Below are positions 39,265 to 50,649 of a stretch of 64,000 nt of DNA, one piece after another. Source of the DNA: Ureaplasma urealyticum serovar 8 str. ATCC 27618 (GTDB lineage: Bacteria > Bacillota_I > Bacilli_A > Mycoplasmatales > Mycoplasmoidaceae); assembly GCF_000169535.1 (NCBI RefSeq), contig NZ_AAYN02000002.1, positions 186,001-250,000 of the forward strand. Reading direction: 5' to 3'. The notes under the pieces are model-generated. The model did no database searches. It was given only the letters and a program-made list of their open reading frames with translations, and was not told the origin of the DNA. A program made the translations under genes and the position numbers. Numbering within the stretch: position 1 is the first letter of the stretch; the number at the start of each line of letters is the position of its first letter.

Positions 39265-41459
39265 TGAGTATTTTAAATCTTAATTCGCAACAGACTAAAA
39301 AAATCATTTTTAACAAAAAAATAAAAGATAAACTAGCTAAAACGTTAGTTATTAGTTTTGCTTGATTATTTTCTATTTGTTTTATTGGTTTAGTTGTTTT
39401 TATTATTATTCGTTCAATACCTGGCTTTGAAGCTTATGGATTAAAAAACATTTTTTGAAGCAAGAATTTTAACTTAGCTGATTATGCTGTTGGTTCATCA
39501 GTTTGATTTCCATTAGCAATTACTTTGCTTGTTTCGTTTGGTGCAATTATAATTGCTGCTCCAATTGGTATTAAAACAGCTACTTTTATTAAGTTTAGAA
39601 TTAAAAACAAAAGATTACAAAAATTTTTTAGAGTCACGATTTTAGCATTAGCTGGGATTCCTTCAGTTATTTTTGGATTATTTGCTATTCAGTCTTTAGG
39701 TCCTGCAATTTCGTTTGTTTTCCACATTGATACTGTTCAAAACATTACTACGTCAATGTTTATGTTAGCGTTTATTATTATTCCGACAATTATTTCTTTA
39801 ACGCTAAGCACATATGATGGTATTGATATGCGTTTAATTGAAAATGGGATAGGAATGGGAAGTTCTTATACACGTTCAATTTATAAGATTTTTAAAAAAG
39901 AAGCTCGTGGTGGTATCATTATTGCCATTATTATTGCTTTAGGTCGTGCGATCGGCGAAACAATGGCCATTAGTATGATTTTAAGTGATCAAGGTTACCA
40001 AAACATTTTTGGTACTGGTTTTTTACAAATTATGCACTCTGCTCTTCGTCCATTAGGTGCTGTAATTTCAGCTAACATGTTCGCTGAAAATGGTGGCGAA
40101 GGTTTAAGAGGATTACTATATGTTTATGGGATCGTTTTATTTGTAGCGATTATGATTTTAAATGGCCTTGTAACTTATTTAACAAGAAAACGTTCAAAGA
40201 AAACATATGCTTGATTTATTAAATTAGAAAAAAGTTTAGCTTATATAGTTTGTTTTATACCAGATCAATTAAAAATTTTATATGAGAAAATTACGCATCG
40301 TTCCCAATATAAATTACATGTAAACAATTTGGATAACTTAAATAACTATATTACAGATCGTATTCAAAATCGAAAACTAAAACGTTTATATACTATTCAC
40401 AAATTATTTTTTGAATCATTAGCGTTTATGGTTGCTTTTGCTTTTTTAGCTTGAATTTCACTAGATATTTTAGTTAATGGAATTAAAGCAATTAATTTAC
40501 CAACATCAACAGTAGTAGCTTATACAAAAAACACAACTGGACAAGCAACAATTAATACTTTAATAATTATTATTGTCGCAATTTTAATTGGCTTACCATT
40601 TTCATTGTTTGTCGCAATTTATATTAATGAATATGCTAAAAATAAATGACCAAAAAAAGTTTTATTATTTTTTATTGATTCATTTGGATCAACGCCTTCG
40701 ATTATTTTTGGGATGTTTGGTTTAGTTATTTTTATTGAAATTTTTGGTTTTACTTCAATGGGTAATATTGGTAAATCACTATTAGCGGGTGCTTTAACAA
40801 TTACTTTAGTAGTCCTTCCAACATTTACACGTTCAATTCAACAATCTTTAAAAGCAGTACCAATGAGCATTCGTGAAAATGCTTATGGATTAGGATGTTC
40901 AAAGTGAGAAACGATTGTTAAATTAGTTTTACCACAAGCAAAAAAAGGAATTATTTCTGCGATTGTATTAACAATTGGTCGAATTGTAGCTGAAACTGCA
41001 CCATTGTATCTAACAGCAGGTTTATCATCAGCTCAAAGCATAACAATTTTAAATCCTGGACAAACATTAACAACACGTATTTATGCTCAATTATATGAAA
41101 ATAATACAAATATTGCTCATAATGTAATGTACGAATCTGCTTTTATTACTTTATGATTAGTTATTGCATTAATCATCATTGCTCACGTTATTGTTCCTTA
41201 TTTTGAATTTATTAAACATGATATTAAAAAATGGTTTAAAATTTTAAAAAATTATCTTCGCGCACCTTACATGCGTGATATTAAAGTTTTCAAACCACAA
41301 ATTTATCAAAAACATCTTTATTTAACACATAATCAAGCCAAAATCATGGGATATAATGAATCAGTAAATAAAGTTGCTAAAATTGGTTTAAAGTTATATG
41401 AAATTCGTTATGTTGATGATGAACAAATTCAAAAAGAGTTATTAAAAGTTAGGGGATAA
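39264..41459 (+). CDS. pstCA: Fused phosphate permease PstC-PstA
   Basis: A 731-residue protein holding two ABC permease units in one chain. The first half (about 1-320) has the EAA-type loop [16 protein letters not shown] with [17 protein letters not shown], as in PstC. The second half (about 390-640) has [25 protein letters not shown] with [20 protein letters not shown], as in PstA. A Lys-rich linker of ~70 residues joins them. A ~90-residue cytosolic tail follows the last membrane segment. In most bacteria pstC and pstA are separate. The start overlaps the pstS stop (TAATG). Confidence 0.92.
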
Positions 41460-41463
41460 AAAT

Positions 41464-42453
41464 ATGAATGATCAAAAAGACAATAAAGAAATTCAAACAA
41501 TTGTTCCTTTAAATCAAAAAACTAATTTAAATGAATTGGATGCTAAAGCAATTTATGATGAATTTCAAAAATTAAATAAATACCAAAGAGCTTTTGCTTG
41601 ACTAAAACTTCCAAAACAAAAAAAAGCTGAATTAAAGCAATTTTTAAATAAGAAAAAAACGCAAGTTGATTTGCTAAAAGAAGATTTTAATGACGCAAAT
41701 GTTTTTGAAATTCGAAACTTTAATTTTTGATATATGAATCGAACAAAACATGTTCTACATGATTTAAATTTGGATATTAAAAGAAATAAAGTAACAGCAT
41801 TTATTGGCCCAAGTGGTTGTGGTAAATCAACTTTTTTAAGAAATTTAAATCAATTAAACGATTTAATAGAAGGGACTAGTCACGAAGGTGAAATTTATTT
41901 TTTAGGAACTAATACACGTTCAAAAAAAATATCATCATTAGAATTAAGAACACGAATCGGGATGGTTTTTCAAAAACCAACACCATTTGAAATGAGTATT
42001 TTTGATAATATTGCATATGGTCCACGAAATAATGGAATTAACGATCGTAAAATTTTAGAAAAAATTGTTGAAAAATCATTAAAAAGTGCAGCTTTATGAG
42101 ATGAAGTTAAAGATGATTTAGATAAAGCTGGGAACGCTTTATCAGGTGGTCAGCAACAACGTTTATGTATTGCGCGAGCAATTGCTTTAGAGCCAGAGGT
42201 GTTGTTAATGGATGAACCAACAAGTGCTTTAGATCCAATTGCAACAGCTAAAATTGAAGAATTAATATTAGAATTAAAAAAGAAATATTCTATTATTATT
42301 GTGACTCACTCAATGGCACAAGCCCAGCGAATAAGTGATGAAACTGTGTTTTTTTATCAAGGATGAATTGAAGAAGCAGGAGAAACAAAAACTATTTTTA
42401 TCCATCCTAAAAATAAAAGAACAAAAGATTATATTTCTGGAAAGATTGGTTAA
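41464..42453 (+). CDS. pstB: Phosphate ABC transporter ATP-binding protein PstB with N-terminal extension
   Basis: A 329-residue ATPase driving phosphate import. Walker A is [12 protein letters not shown]-loop [13 protein letters not shown] (typical of PstB); signature [16 protein letters not shown]; Walker [15 protein letters not shown]-loop [10 protein letters not shown]. About 80 residues precede the ATPase domain, Lys- and Glu-rich and without homology I can recognise (normal PstB is ~250-280 residues). It starts 4 bases after pstCA. Confidence 0.95.
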
Positions 42454-42476
42454 TAAAAAGAACTGGTGATATATTT

Positions 42477-43133
42477 ATGGCTACTAATTATTTTTTAATG
42501 AAGGAATCACAATGTGATTTACTAAATGATTTTAAAAACTTTTTTCAAATGGTAATTGATAATCAAAAATTGATTTGTGATTTATTAAAAAACGATCAAT
42601 CATCATATAAAGAAACATATGAAAAAGCTTGTTTTTTAGAAAAAAAAGTTAATACAACATACGCTGATATGTTAGAAGAAATTATGTGAATTATTCAACG
42701 TGACCAACCACGTGCTAGTTATTTACGTTTTTTTATTGCAGGAATTAATTCTATTAAAGATTTAGAAAGAATTTCTGATCACTCTGAAATTATTTGTGAA
42801 TACTTTTTAGAAACTGAATTTGATGAAGAACAAAAAAATATTTTTTTAACTAGCTTTGAGATTTCTAATCAAATTCTTTCTGATTTATATGATTTTTTTG
42901 ATAAAAATGAATTTAGTGTTAATACAATTGAACATATTAAAGATTTACGTTCTAAATCAATTATGAAAATCAATAAAAATTTAATTCAGTCCTTACATGA
43001 TCAATCAAAACTATTAGATGAAAATTCAAATTATATTAAATTAATTTTAATGTATCGTCATATTGAACGAAATATTGAACATGGTATAAATATTGTGCAG
43101 AACTTTGGTAATGTGCACATTACCAGTCGTTAA
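42477..43133 (+). CDS. phoU: Phosphate transport regulator PhoU
   Basis: A 218-residue all-helical protein made of two PhoU repeats; the ERISDHSEIICEYF and RHIERNIEHGINI segments carry the family E/DxxxD-type metal contacts. It damps Pst uptake. No PhoR/PhoB two-component pair is in the window, so it may act on the transporter directly. It is the last gene of pstS-pstCA-pstB-phoU. Confidence 0.9.
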
Positions 43134-43145
43134 TAAATCATTAGC

Positions 43146-43172
43146 AAAAACTAGGTATTGACCTAGTTTTTT
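43146..43172 (+). terminator. Terminator of the pst operon
   Basis: An 11-bp stem AAAAACTAGGT / ACCTAGTTTTT around ATTG (43146-43156 with 43161-43171), with a T-run. Confidence 0.9.
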
Positions 43173-43190
43173 ATTTATCTAAAAAATAAG

Positions 43191-43231
43191 TGTTCCAAAA
43201 ATTTTACATAAAAAGTGAAAAAAATGGAACA
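43191..43231 (+). promoter_or_regulatory. Possible operator of the copper operon
   Basis: TGTTCCA (43191-43197) and TGGAACA (43225-43231) form a 7-bp inverted repeat 60-100 bases ahead of the chaperone gene; a TAATAT -10-like box follows at 43251-43256. A metal-responsive operator is a guess from position. Confidence 0.35.
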
Positions 43232-43291
43232 AATTTATATTTTTGTGTTTTAATATTAGTGTACCAATTATTTTACTTGGAGGTTTTATTT

Positions 43292-43516
43292 ATGACTTAT
43301 ATGCTATTAACATCTAGTGACTTACATTGCGGGTCATGTTCTTCAAATTTATATAATGTACTTGAAAAGATTGGCGCACAAAATATTAGTGTAAATATTT
43401 TAAATTCAGAATTTGCTTTTGAATTTGAAGAAAATAAAATTGCTGATCAAGATGTAATTAAAGAAATCAATAAAAATGGTTTCAAAACAAATATTTTAGA
43501 AAAATACACATACTAA
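43292..43516 (+). CDS. Copper-chaperone-like HMA domain protein
   Basis: A 74-residue single ferredoxin-like metal-binding domain (HMA family, CopZ-like). The metal site is LHCGSCSSNL with Cys13 and Cys16 (family M.C..C). A strong GGAGG ribosome site lies 9 bases ahead of ATG 43292, so upstream in-frame codons are not part of it. It is 3 bases ahead of the P-type ATPase gene and probably hands Cu(I) to it. The ATPase lacks its own N-terminal HMA domain, so this small protein replaces it. Confidence 0.85.
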   Translation: MTYMLLTSSDLHCGSCSSNLYNVLEKIGAQNISVNILNSEFAFEFEENKIADQDVIKEINKNGFKTNILEKYTY

Positions 43517-43519
43517 AAA

Positions 43520-45649
43520 ATGTTAAAAAATAATTTAATTAAAAAATTTCAATTACTACCTATTAATAAAAGAAGATATTTAATTTCTTTGATGAAAACA
43601 TCAATAGCACTTCTAATTAGTATTCCTTTAATGGTTTTTGAAATGCTATTTATGTTCAAAAGTAATTTAATTTTAGGTCTTGATGGTTATTTTATATATG
43701 GATGAATTGTTTTTGCTTTAAGTATTTTCATTGTCTTTGGCTTAGGTTTTAGTTTTTTTAAAGGTGCTTTTTTTGAAGTTTTTAAATGAAAAAAACCTGG
43801 AATGTCTTTACTTGTTGTTATTTCAACATGTGTTGCTTTCATATATAGTACTTATAGTTTAATTTCTAACACAATTATTTATGAACCTAAACTACATGGT
43901 TTTTTTGAAACAGCTTGCATGATTATAGCAACAATGAGTGTTGGTCAATTAGTTAGTGATCGTATTAAACTAAAAGCAAATCAAGATTTACAATCTTTAA
44001 ATGATTTACAAGTCAAAAAATATAATAGTTATGATTTGAACACAAAACAAGTTAGTGAAAAAGTTGTTTTTCAAGCTGAAATTAACGAATACGCACTTGT
44101 TAAAAAAGGTGAAATTGTTCCATTAGATGGCGTATTATATTCACAAATTGCTGAAGTTGATGAATCTTCATTAACTGGCGAAGCTCGTCCAATTCTAAAA
44201 ACAATTAATAATGATATTATTGCTGGATCAATTAATGTTGGAGATAATTTTATTTTTAAAATTACTAAACTTTATAATGATTCAACAATTAAAAAAATTA
44301 TTAATGGTGTTAATCAAATTGCTAGCAGCAAACCAAAAATTCAAGTTGTTGCTGATAAGATTTCATTATGATTTACTCCATTTATCTTATTAATGGCCAT
44401 TTTAGCTTTTTTATTACAAGCTTTTGTGCCAAGTATTCAAGAGTTACCAATTGCTTTTTTAAATCTTCATGGATCTAATAATGATTCTAATTTATATGAA
44501 AAGGCAGCATATGTAGCAGTTTCTGTTCTAGTTATATCATGTCCATGTGCATTTGGTATTGCAGTTCCTTTAGCAGTTTTAATTGGCGCAGGGCATGGTG
44601 CTAAAAGTGGGATTACATTTAATAATAGTAATATTTTTGAAAAGATTAAAAAAGTTAATGCAATTGCTTTTGACAAAACAGGGACATTAACTTATGGAAA
44701 ATTACAATTAAAACAAGTTATAGGAAATGATCAATTTTTAGATTTAATTTATCAAATGGAATCAATTTCTTTACATCCACTAGCTAAATCATTTGTAACT
44801 TATGCCATTATTAATAACATTTCTATGAGTACAAAATTAATTGATATTAAAGAGGTTGCAGGTGTGGGAATTATTGCTAAAGATATTGATGGTAATGTTT
44901 ATGAATTAACATCAGAACATTATGCGAATGAAAATCAATTTGATTTTTCATTAATCAATCAAAAATCTTCTACTTCTACTAATTTATTAGCTTCAAATAT
45001 TATTTTTAGTATTAACAAAAAGGTGCAATCAATTCTTGTTTTTGAAGATGAAATTCGTGCTGATGCTTATGAAACAATTAAGGTATTACATGAAAATAAT
45101 ATTGAAACTTATATGATTACTGGCGATAATACTAAAGTTGCTCAAAAAATTGCAAATGAATTAGGAATTAAACATTTTTATGCTCAAGTAAAACCAGAAG
45201 AAAAAGCTAAGATTATTAAAAAAATTCAAAATGATCAAAAAATAGTAATGTATGTTGGTGATGGTATTAATGATTTATTAGCTTTAAAACAAGCCAATGT
45301 TTCTATATCAATTGGTGAAACTAATAAAGCAACTAATGCAGTTGCTGATATTAGTTTAATCAAACCAGATATTTTAAATATTTACAAAGTAATTAAACTA
45401 ACAAAAACTACTAAGATGTTTATTGTAAGTAGTTTACTATGAGCATTTGGTTATAATCTAATTTTCATTCCACTAGCATTAATTGGTATTATTCCACCAT
45501 TTATTTCTGTTTTAATTATGACAACTAGTGATATTGCTGTCGTATTAAACTCATTAATTTTTAGATTATTAAAAATGCGTCTAGTTAATAAAAAGCAAAT
45601 TCATAAACTTAATTTAAAAATTATCAATGAGGCTATGTTACATAAATAA
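43520..45649 (+). CDS. copA: P1B-type heavy-metal (copper-type) transporting ATPase
   Basis: A 709-residue membrane pump. Metal-path motif VISCPCAFG (Cys341 and Cys343), phosphorylation site AFDKTGTLT (Asp385), actuator loop DESSLTGEARP, HP motif ISLHPLAKSF, hinge YVGDGINDLLAL. The CPC motif indicates the Cu/Ag class, exporting excess metal. There is no N-terminal HMA domain; that is the separate upstream gene. Sequence between the ATP-binding blocks is shorter than in free-living relatives. Symbol by family, not by tested function. Confidence 0.88.
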
Positions 45650-45682
45650 TTTTATTTATTTTTTAATTTACTAATTAAATAA

Positions 45683-45717
45683 AAAAACACTTGTTATATA
45701 TTAAACAAGTGTTTTTG
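45683..45717 (+). terminator. Terminator of the copper operon
   Basis: A stem AAAAACACTTGTT / AACAAGTGTTTTT (45683-45695 with 45704-45716), followed by more T's. Confidence 0.88.
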
Positions 45718-46079
45718 TTTTAATTAATTAATAAACTCATGCGAAAATGAAATAATAATGAATTTGGAGAACATTCCTTATAATAAGCGACAAATTATAA
45801 GGATAATAGGCATTTAGTTTAATAATTAATTTGCACTTCTTTTAAGAAAAGGACGAAATCTAAAAGAAACACACAATAAAATTATAAGGTCTTTTTGCAT
45901 AATGATAGGGTTTTATATATCTTTTTGTACCAATTATTTTATATAAATAATTAATAAAAGAGATTTACCATAATTTTATTTAAAATTTACACAAATTTTT
46001 ATAAATTATATAATAATTATTTTCATTGATATTTGGTTTGATAATAGATATACAACCTAAAATTATTTAGTTGTTAATA
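45718..46079. other. 362-base gene-free region with a 10-9-10 palindromic site
   Basis: No convincing gene. It holds TCCTTATAAT (45775-45784), a 9-base spacer AAGCGACAA, and the exact inverted arm ATTATAAGGA (45794-45803). A further ATTATAAGG copy lies near 45881-45889. A 19-codon rightward frame (MNLENIPYNKRQIIRIIGI) crosses the palindrome but lacks a good ribosome site. The arm-spacer-arm layout resembles a site for a tyrosine recombinase or a dimeric repressor. The rest is plain AT-rich DNA between the end of copA and the end of the lipoprotein gene. Confidence 0.5.
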
Positions 46080-48299
46080 CTATTTCATTGCATTTGTTTC
46101 AACTTTTAATTTTTTATTTCTAATATTATCGTTTAAATTAATATTTCATTCATTCAATTTTAACCCATATACTTGATAAGTTCCTTCTCTTAATTCGCTT
46201 AAATTAGCTGTCGCACTCATTTTATCTTTACTTAATACCAAATTAATAGACTCACTATGATAATTTCCATGTGGTCCTGATCTTAATAAATCTAATACTA
46301 GATCTTTTCGATCTTCATTTGTTAGTTTGACTGGAGCGTTAAATGTTAATTTGATTTTCCCTGTTTTCGCTTTTGTATTGACTTCAATAAATTCAATATT
46401 ACTTACAATTGCTTCGTCAGGCTTAGGTATCATGTTAAATTCTTCGTCAAGATCTAAATATTCAATTTTGTCATTATTTCCATTTTCATTTTTAATATTA
46501 ATAGATTTAACAATTTCTGAAGAGATTTTAGTAATTTGTTGTTTAAGTATCTTATATTTTTCTAATAATTGTTCTTCTTCTTTTGACAGTTTCAATTCTT
46601 TATTTTGCAATTTATTCTCTTGTATTTTTTTAACTTTAGAATAATTAAATGGGTATATTGCATCATTTAATTGAATGCCTGAGTTTATATTTAGTAATTT
46701 ATCAAAAAAATACATAAATCTATAATTGAATGCAACAGTCATTAAATAATAATTTTTATCTTTAAATCTTTGGTTTAAATACAATTGTGGTGATTTTTCT
46801 AATTGAGATTTTCTTATTTCAATTATTTCTATATTGTTTCGTATTTCTTCTAGATTATTTTTATATTGATCTAATGAAATTTTTGATTTATCAAGGTTTG
46901 TAAATATCAACTTTAATACAATAGGATCATTATAGTCGATACTTTTTGATCCATCATCATAATATTCTTGATATTTTATTTCCCTAAAACCATTTTTAAT
47001 GTTATAACCCATTTCTAGTTCAAATTCACCAATAAACGAATTAGGTTCATTGTTATTGGTATTTTTAAAATCAATATATTTAAAGGCAATTTTGTTTTCG
47101 ATTATTTTTTTAGTAAAAATATTGTGTTTTGCACAATAGTCATAAATTGCATCTTTTAATTGAATTACAAAAGATTTAATTTTGTCTTTATTAATGTGTT
47201 TTGAATTGATTAATATACAATATTGTTTTAATAAATCAAGACCTTTTTCCATTAATTTTTCATCTTTATCTTTATCTTCAATTAAAATCAATATATAAGA
47301 TATTAAATGATTAAATTTAAGTTTTAATACATGTTCCTCTTCATTTTTATCAATAGTACCAATAAAATCATCTAATTTTGAAATATATCTTCCACTTGAG
47401 TAATTATCATTAATTGAATTTTCCAATTTATTTTTTAAACCACTTAACCTTAGATATCTAAAGCTATGGTTTAAATAATATCTAATATCATCAAGAGTTA
47501 TAAAATCAGGATTTTTAATACCATCAATTATATCTTTTTTAATTATTAAAGAATTAATTTCTTCTTCCAATGATGATTTTATTTTTAAATCACTACTTTT
47601 AATACTATTCACATTAGCTTCAGTATTGTTTAATGATAGTTTTGTTACATTATAAACATCTGTTGCAAATTCAACAAGATTTTCAGTAGTGGCTTTTAGT
47701 TTATCATCACTTAACACTAAATCTACTACTTTAGTTTGTTGAGTGCCTTTTTTGTTTAAAGTTAATTTAAGTGATGCTTGCGCTTTGTTTTCTAAAACAA
47801 TTGGTTGAGCAAATGTTAGTTTAATTTTAGCTTTTTTTGCTTGTACATCTTGATCAACTAATGCAACACTACTTACAACATCAATTTTTAAATCACTACT
47901 TTTAATACTATTCACATTAGCTTCAGTATTGTTTAATGATAGTTTTGTTACATTATAAACATCTGTTGCAAATTCAACAAGATTTTCAGTAGTGGCTTTT
48001 AGTTTATCATCACTTAACACTAAATCTACTACTTTAGTTTGTTGAGTGCCTTTTTTGTTTAAAGTTAATTTAAGTGATGCTTGCGCTTTGTTTTCTAAAA
48101 CAATTGGTTGAGCAAATGTTAGTTTAATTTTAGCTTTTTTTGCTTGTACATCTTGATCAACTAATGCAACATTTTCTACGATTATTTTATCATTTAAATT
48201 TATTTCCTTTTTACATCCTGTTAGTGCCGACATAAATATGCCACCAACTAATATCGATGACATTGCCACCAACATTCATTTTTTATAATTTTTTTTCAT
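46080..48299 (-). CDS. Surface lipoprotein with tandem repeats and antigen-type C-terminal domain
   Basis: A 739-residue lipoprotein. Signal MKKNYKKWMLVA... with lipobox SALTGC (Cys29). Residues ~44-139 and ~145-240 are two identical copies of a beta-rich unit (VALVDQDVQAKKAKIKLTF ... LSLNNTEANV). Residues ~240-600 include a domain (KIAFKYIDFKN ... RKSQLEKSP ... YLMTVAFNYRFMYFF) homologous to the C-terminal cassettes of the invertible element at 4905-8027. A third, diverged repeat (GKIKLTFNAPVKLT...) closes the protein, ending at 46080 after one UGA Trp codon. Probably surface exposed and antigenic; repeat number may vary between strains. GAG(A) ribosome site before ATG 48299. Flanked by copA and rpsO, both apparently unrelated. 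Confidence 0.87.
47581..47868 (-). repeat. Tandem repeat unit, second copy
   Basis: 288 bases identical by eye to 47884-48171, with a 303-base period (101 codons), so the frame is kept if units are gained or lost. Confidence 0.93.
47884..48171 (-). repeat. Tandem repeat unit, first copy
   Basis: N-terminal copy of the 288-base unit. Absence of silent differences points to recent duplication or active homogenisation. Confidence 0.93.
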
Positions 48300-48489
48300 A
48301 TTTATTTCTCATTATTAAAATATTTTTATTTATTAATTTAAATTGTCTTGCATTCTCATTATATATATATGAAAAAGCAAGACTGCATTAGAAAAATAAT
48401 TTTTTAATCATTTTAATTGTAGAAATAATGGAATAATTGAATTTTTTAAAAAGGCTTTTCATTCTAAGAAATGTTAATTATTAAAAATA

Positions 48490-48519
48490 AAAAATGGCCA
48501 TTTGATAATAGCCATTTTT
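48490..48519 (-). terminator. Terminator of rpsO
   Basis: AAAAATGGC / GCCATTTTT (48490-48498 with 48511-48519), T-rich beyond the stem on the minus strand. It lies about 50 bases after the rpsO stop. Confidence 0.75.
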
Positions 48520-48568
48520 AATTAAATTGCAATAAAGTTTTCAATATTTTATATAAGAATTATATTAA

Positions 48569-48838
48569 TTATCCTCTTAAGTTTAATTCTTTAATTAAAG
48601 CACGATAACGTTCAATATCAACACGTTGTAAGTATGATAATAATTTTTTACGTTGAGCTACTTTTTTGTATAAACCACGTTTTGAAGCTTTATCTTTTTT
48701 ATTTTCAATCATATGTGTTGTTAATGAATCAATTTCAGCACTTAAGATTGCTACTTGAACTTCTGTTTTTCCTGTATTTGATGCAGAACCACCAAATTTA
48801 ACTGTTAAATCATGTTTTTGTTGTTTGCTTACTGCCAT
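48569..48838 (-). CDS. rpsO: 30S ribosomal protein S15
   Basis: An 89-residue primary-binding protein of the 30S platform. It has GKTEVQVAILS, HMIENKKDKASKRGLYKKVAQRKKLLSYL (in parts; family H...h.kDh.sRrgLl.lv..Rr.LLdYL) and YRALIKELNLRG at the end. AAGGAG precedes the ATG. It stands apart, between rnc and the terminator. Confidence 0.97.
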   Translation of the reverse strand: MAVSKQQKHDLTVKFGGSASNTGKTEVQVAILSAEIDSLTTHMIENKKDKASKRGLYKKVAQRKKLLSYLQRVDIERYRALIKELNLRG

Positions 48839-48949
48839 GATAATCTCCTTGAATTTGTATATTTTTTTAATCTATTCCTAACTTAGTTTAATTTCGAAGA
48901 TTTTAAATCAAACTATGCAAGAAATCAATATCTAATAATTTTAACATAA

Positions 48950-49660
48950 TTATGCTTTTTTTGTATAATCATCAAGTTTTAAAATTGCATTTTTAGCTGC
49001 TAAAATTTCTGCTTCTTTTCGCGTTGATGCTATTCCAATTCCATAAATTAAATCATTTCAAACTAAATGGACTTCTTTTTTATCGCCTTCATTACGTACT
49101 AATTTATACATAATAGGTTTTTTATTAATACGTTGGGCTTGTTCTTGAAAAATCGTTTTATAATCTTTTTGATAATTAATTTGACCTTCTCTAAAATATT
49201 TAATTAAAGTTTTTTCAAGAATTAATGAAACTTTTTTAATACCTTGATCTTGAGCTACAGCACCTATAAATGCTTCAAAAATATCTTCATAGATTTTTTC
49301 CATACGAGCCGATTGGTCTTGTTCTAAACCAACACCAATCATTAAAAAATCAGTTAATCCTAAATCTTTAGCAGCATATGATAAAATCTCGCTTCGTACC
49401 ATATTAGAACGCGCTCGAGTCATTTCACCTTCATCTAAAGAACGCATTTTTTCATTATCTTTAATTTTGTAGTTAAAAATAAAATTGCTAATTACCCATT
49501 CAACACAAGCATCACCTAAAAATTCTAAACGTTGATAGTTTTTAGTAAGTTTATGCTCGTTTGCATAAGATTTATGTGTTAATGCTTCAAGATAAATAGA
49601 TAAATTTTTTGGTTCAATTCTATTTTGTTTTAAAAAATCTAAAAATTTTTTATTGTCCAT
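48950..49660 (-). CDS. rnc: Ribonuclease III
   Basis: A 236-residue double-strand RNA endonuclease for rRNA precursors and mRNA. Catalytic block RLEFLGDACVEWVIS (family RLEFLGDavL) and the second acid block IYEDIFEAFIGAV. A C-terminal double-strand RNA-binding domain follows (YKTIFQEQAQRINKKP ... RKEAEILAAKNAI). Its last part is beyond a UGA Trp codon; true stop 48950. It overlaps plsX by 11 bases, the same neighbour as in Firmicutes. Confidence 0.96.
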
Positions 49661-50645
49661 AATAATTATTTAAATCTTTTTTAATTTCATTTAAAACATC
49701 TGCTTTAATTGTTTCATACAAAATTTTTAAAGCACTCATAAATTGTTGATAATCAGCACTACCATGCGTTTTAACTAAAATGCCATCTAATCCTAAAACA
49801 AAAGCTCCAGCATGTTCTTTATAATCAAATGCTTTTTTCATTTTTTTAAAAATTGGTTTTGATAATAAAGCAGCGAAAAGGTTTTTTGGTTTTTTATATT
49901 CATTTTTTAAAAAATTAGAAATTGTTTTACCAACACCTTCCATTGTTTTTAAAGCAATGTTTCCACTAAAACCATCAGCAACTAAAACATCAACTTCTCG
50001 TTCTAAAATTGTTTTTGGTTCTACAAAACCCACATAATTTAAGTTTGATGTTTTTAATAATTCATTAGCTTCTTGATGATATGGTAAACCTTTATGATCT
50101 TCAGTACCAATATTTAAAACACCAACACGAGGATTTGGAGTACGCATTTTAGCAATTGTATTAGCCATGATTGCAAAATTAAATAGATCTCTACCATCAA
50201 GATCAATTGATGCACCCACATCTAATAAATTTGTAACACCACCATCAATTGTTGGGACAAAAGGCATAAAAGCAGGTTTTTTAATATGTTCTAATAATCC
50301 GATTGTAGCATAAGCATTATAAACAAAAACAGCAGAATTTCCAGCTGTTAGCATTCCATTGGCTTGTTTATCTTTTAAATATCTTAAAGCTAAATGCATT
50401 GATGAATTTTGTTTTTTACGAGCTGATAAAATAGTGTCATTTTGTTCAATACTTACTTCAGTATGTACAATAGGGAATAAACGTCAATCATTATCTAATA
50501 ACGGCTTAATTAATTGTTCATTTCCTACTAAGATAATTTCTAAATCATCTTCATGTTGATAATAAAAATCTTTAGCAGCTTTAATCACATGTTCTAAAGT
50601 ATTCTCATAACCCATTGTATCTAATAAAATTTTAATTTTTTTCAT
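49650..50645 (-). CDS. plsX: Phosphate acyltransferase PlsX
   Basis: A 331-residue peripheral-membrane enzyme making or using acyl-phosphate in phospholipid synthesis. It has ILLDTMGYEN (family DamGgD), MLTAGNSAVFV (family sAGNTGA), PFVPTIDGGVTNLLDVGA (family P.....ntlLLDvGAn), VGVLNIGTEDHKG and VLVADGFSGNIALKTMEG. Start at 50645 restores the N-terminus; an internal UGA Trp codon (near DNDWRLFP) would break it in the standard code. It lies 4 bases after fakA, whose product makes acyl-phosphate. Confidence 0.94.
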
Positions 50646-50649
50646 AATA

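Noticed and set aside
43190-43291. Longer N-terminus for the HMA chaperone
   Set aside because: The GGAGG ribosome site lies just before ATG 43292, and the upstream residues are hydrophobic leader DNA read through.
45721-46079. Remnant of an insertion sequence or decayed gene
   Set aside because: Short frames of 19-38 codons exist, but there are no terminal repeats, target duplications or recognisable transposase motifs.
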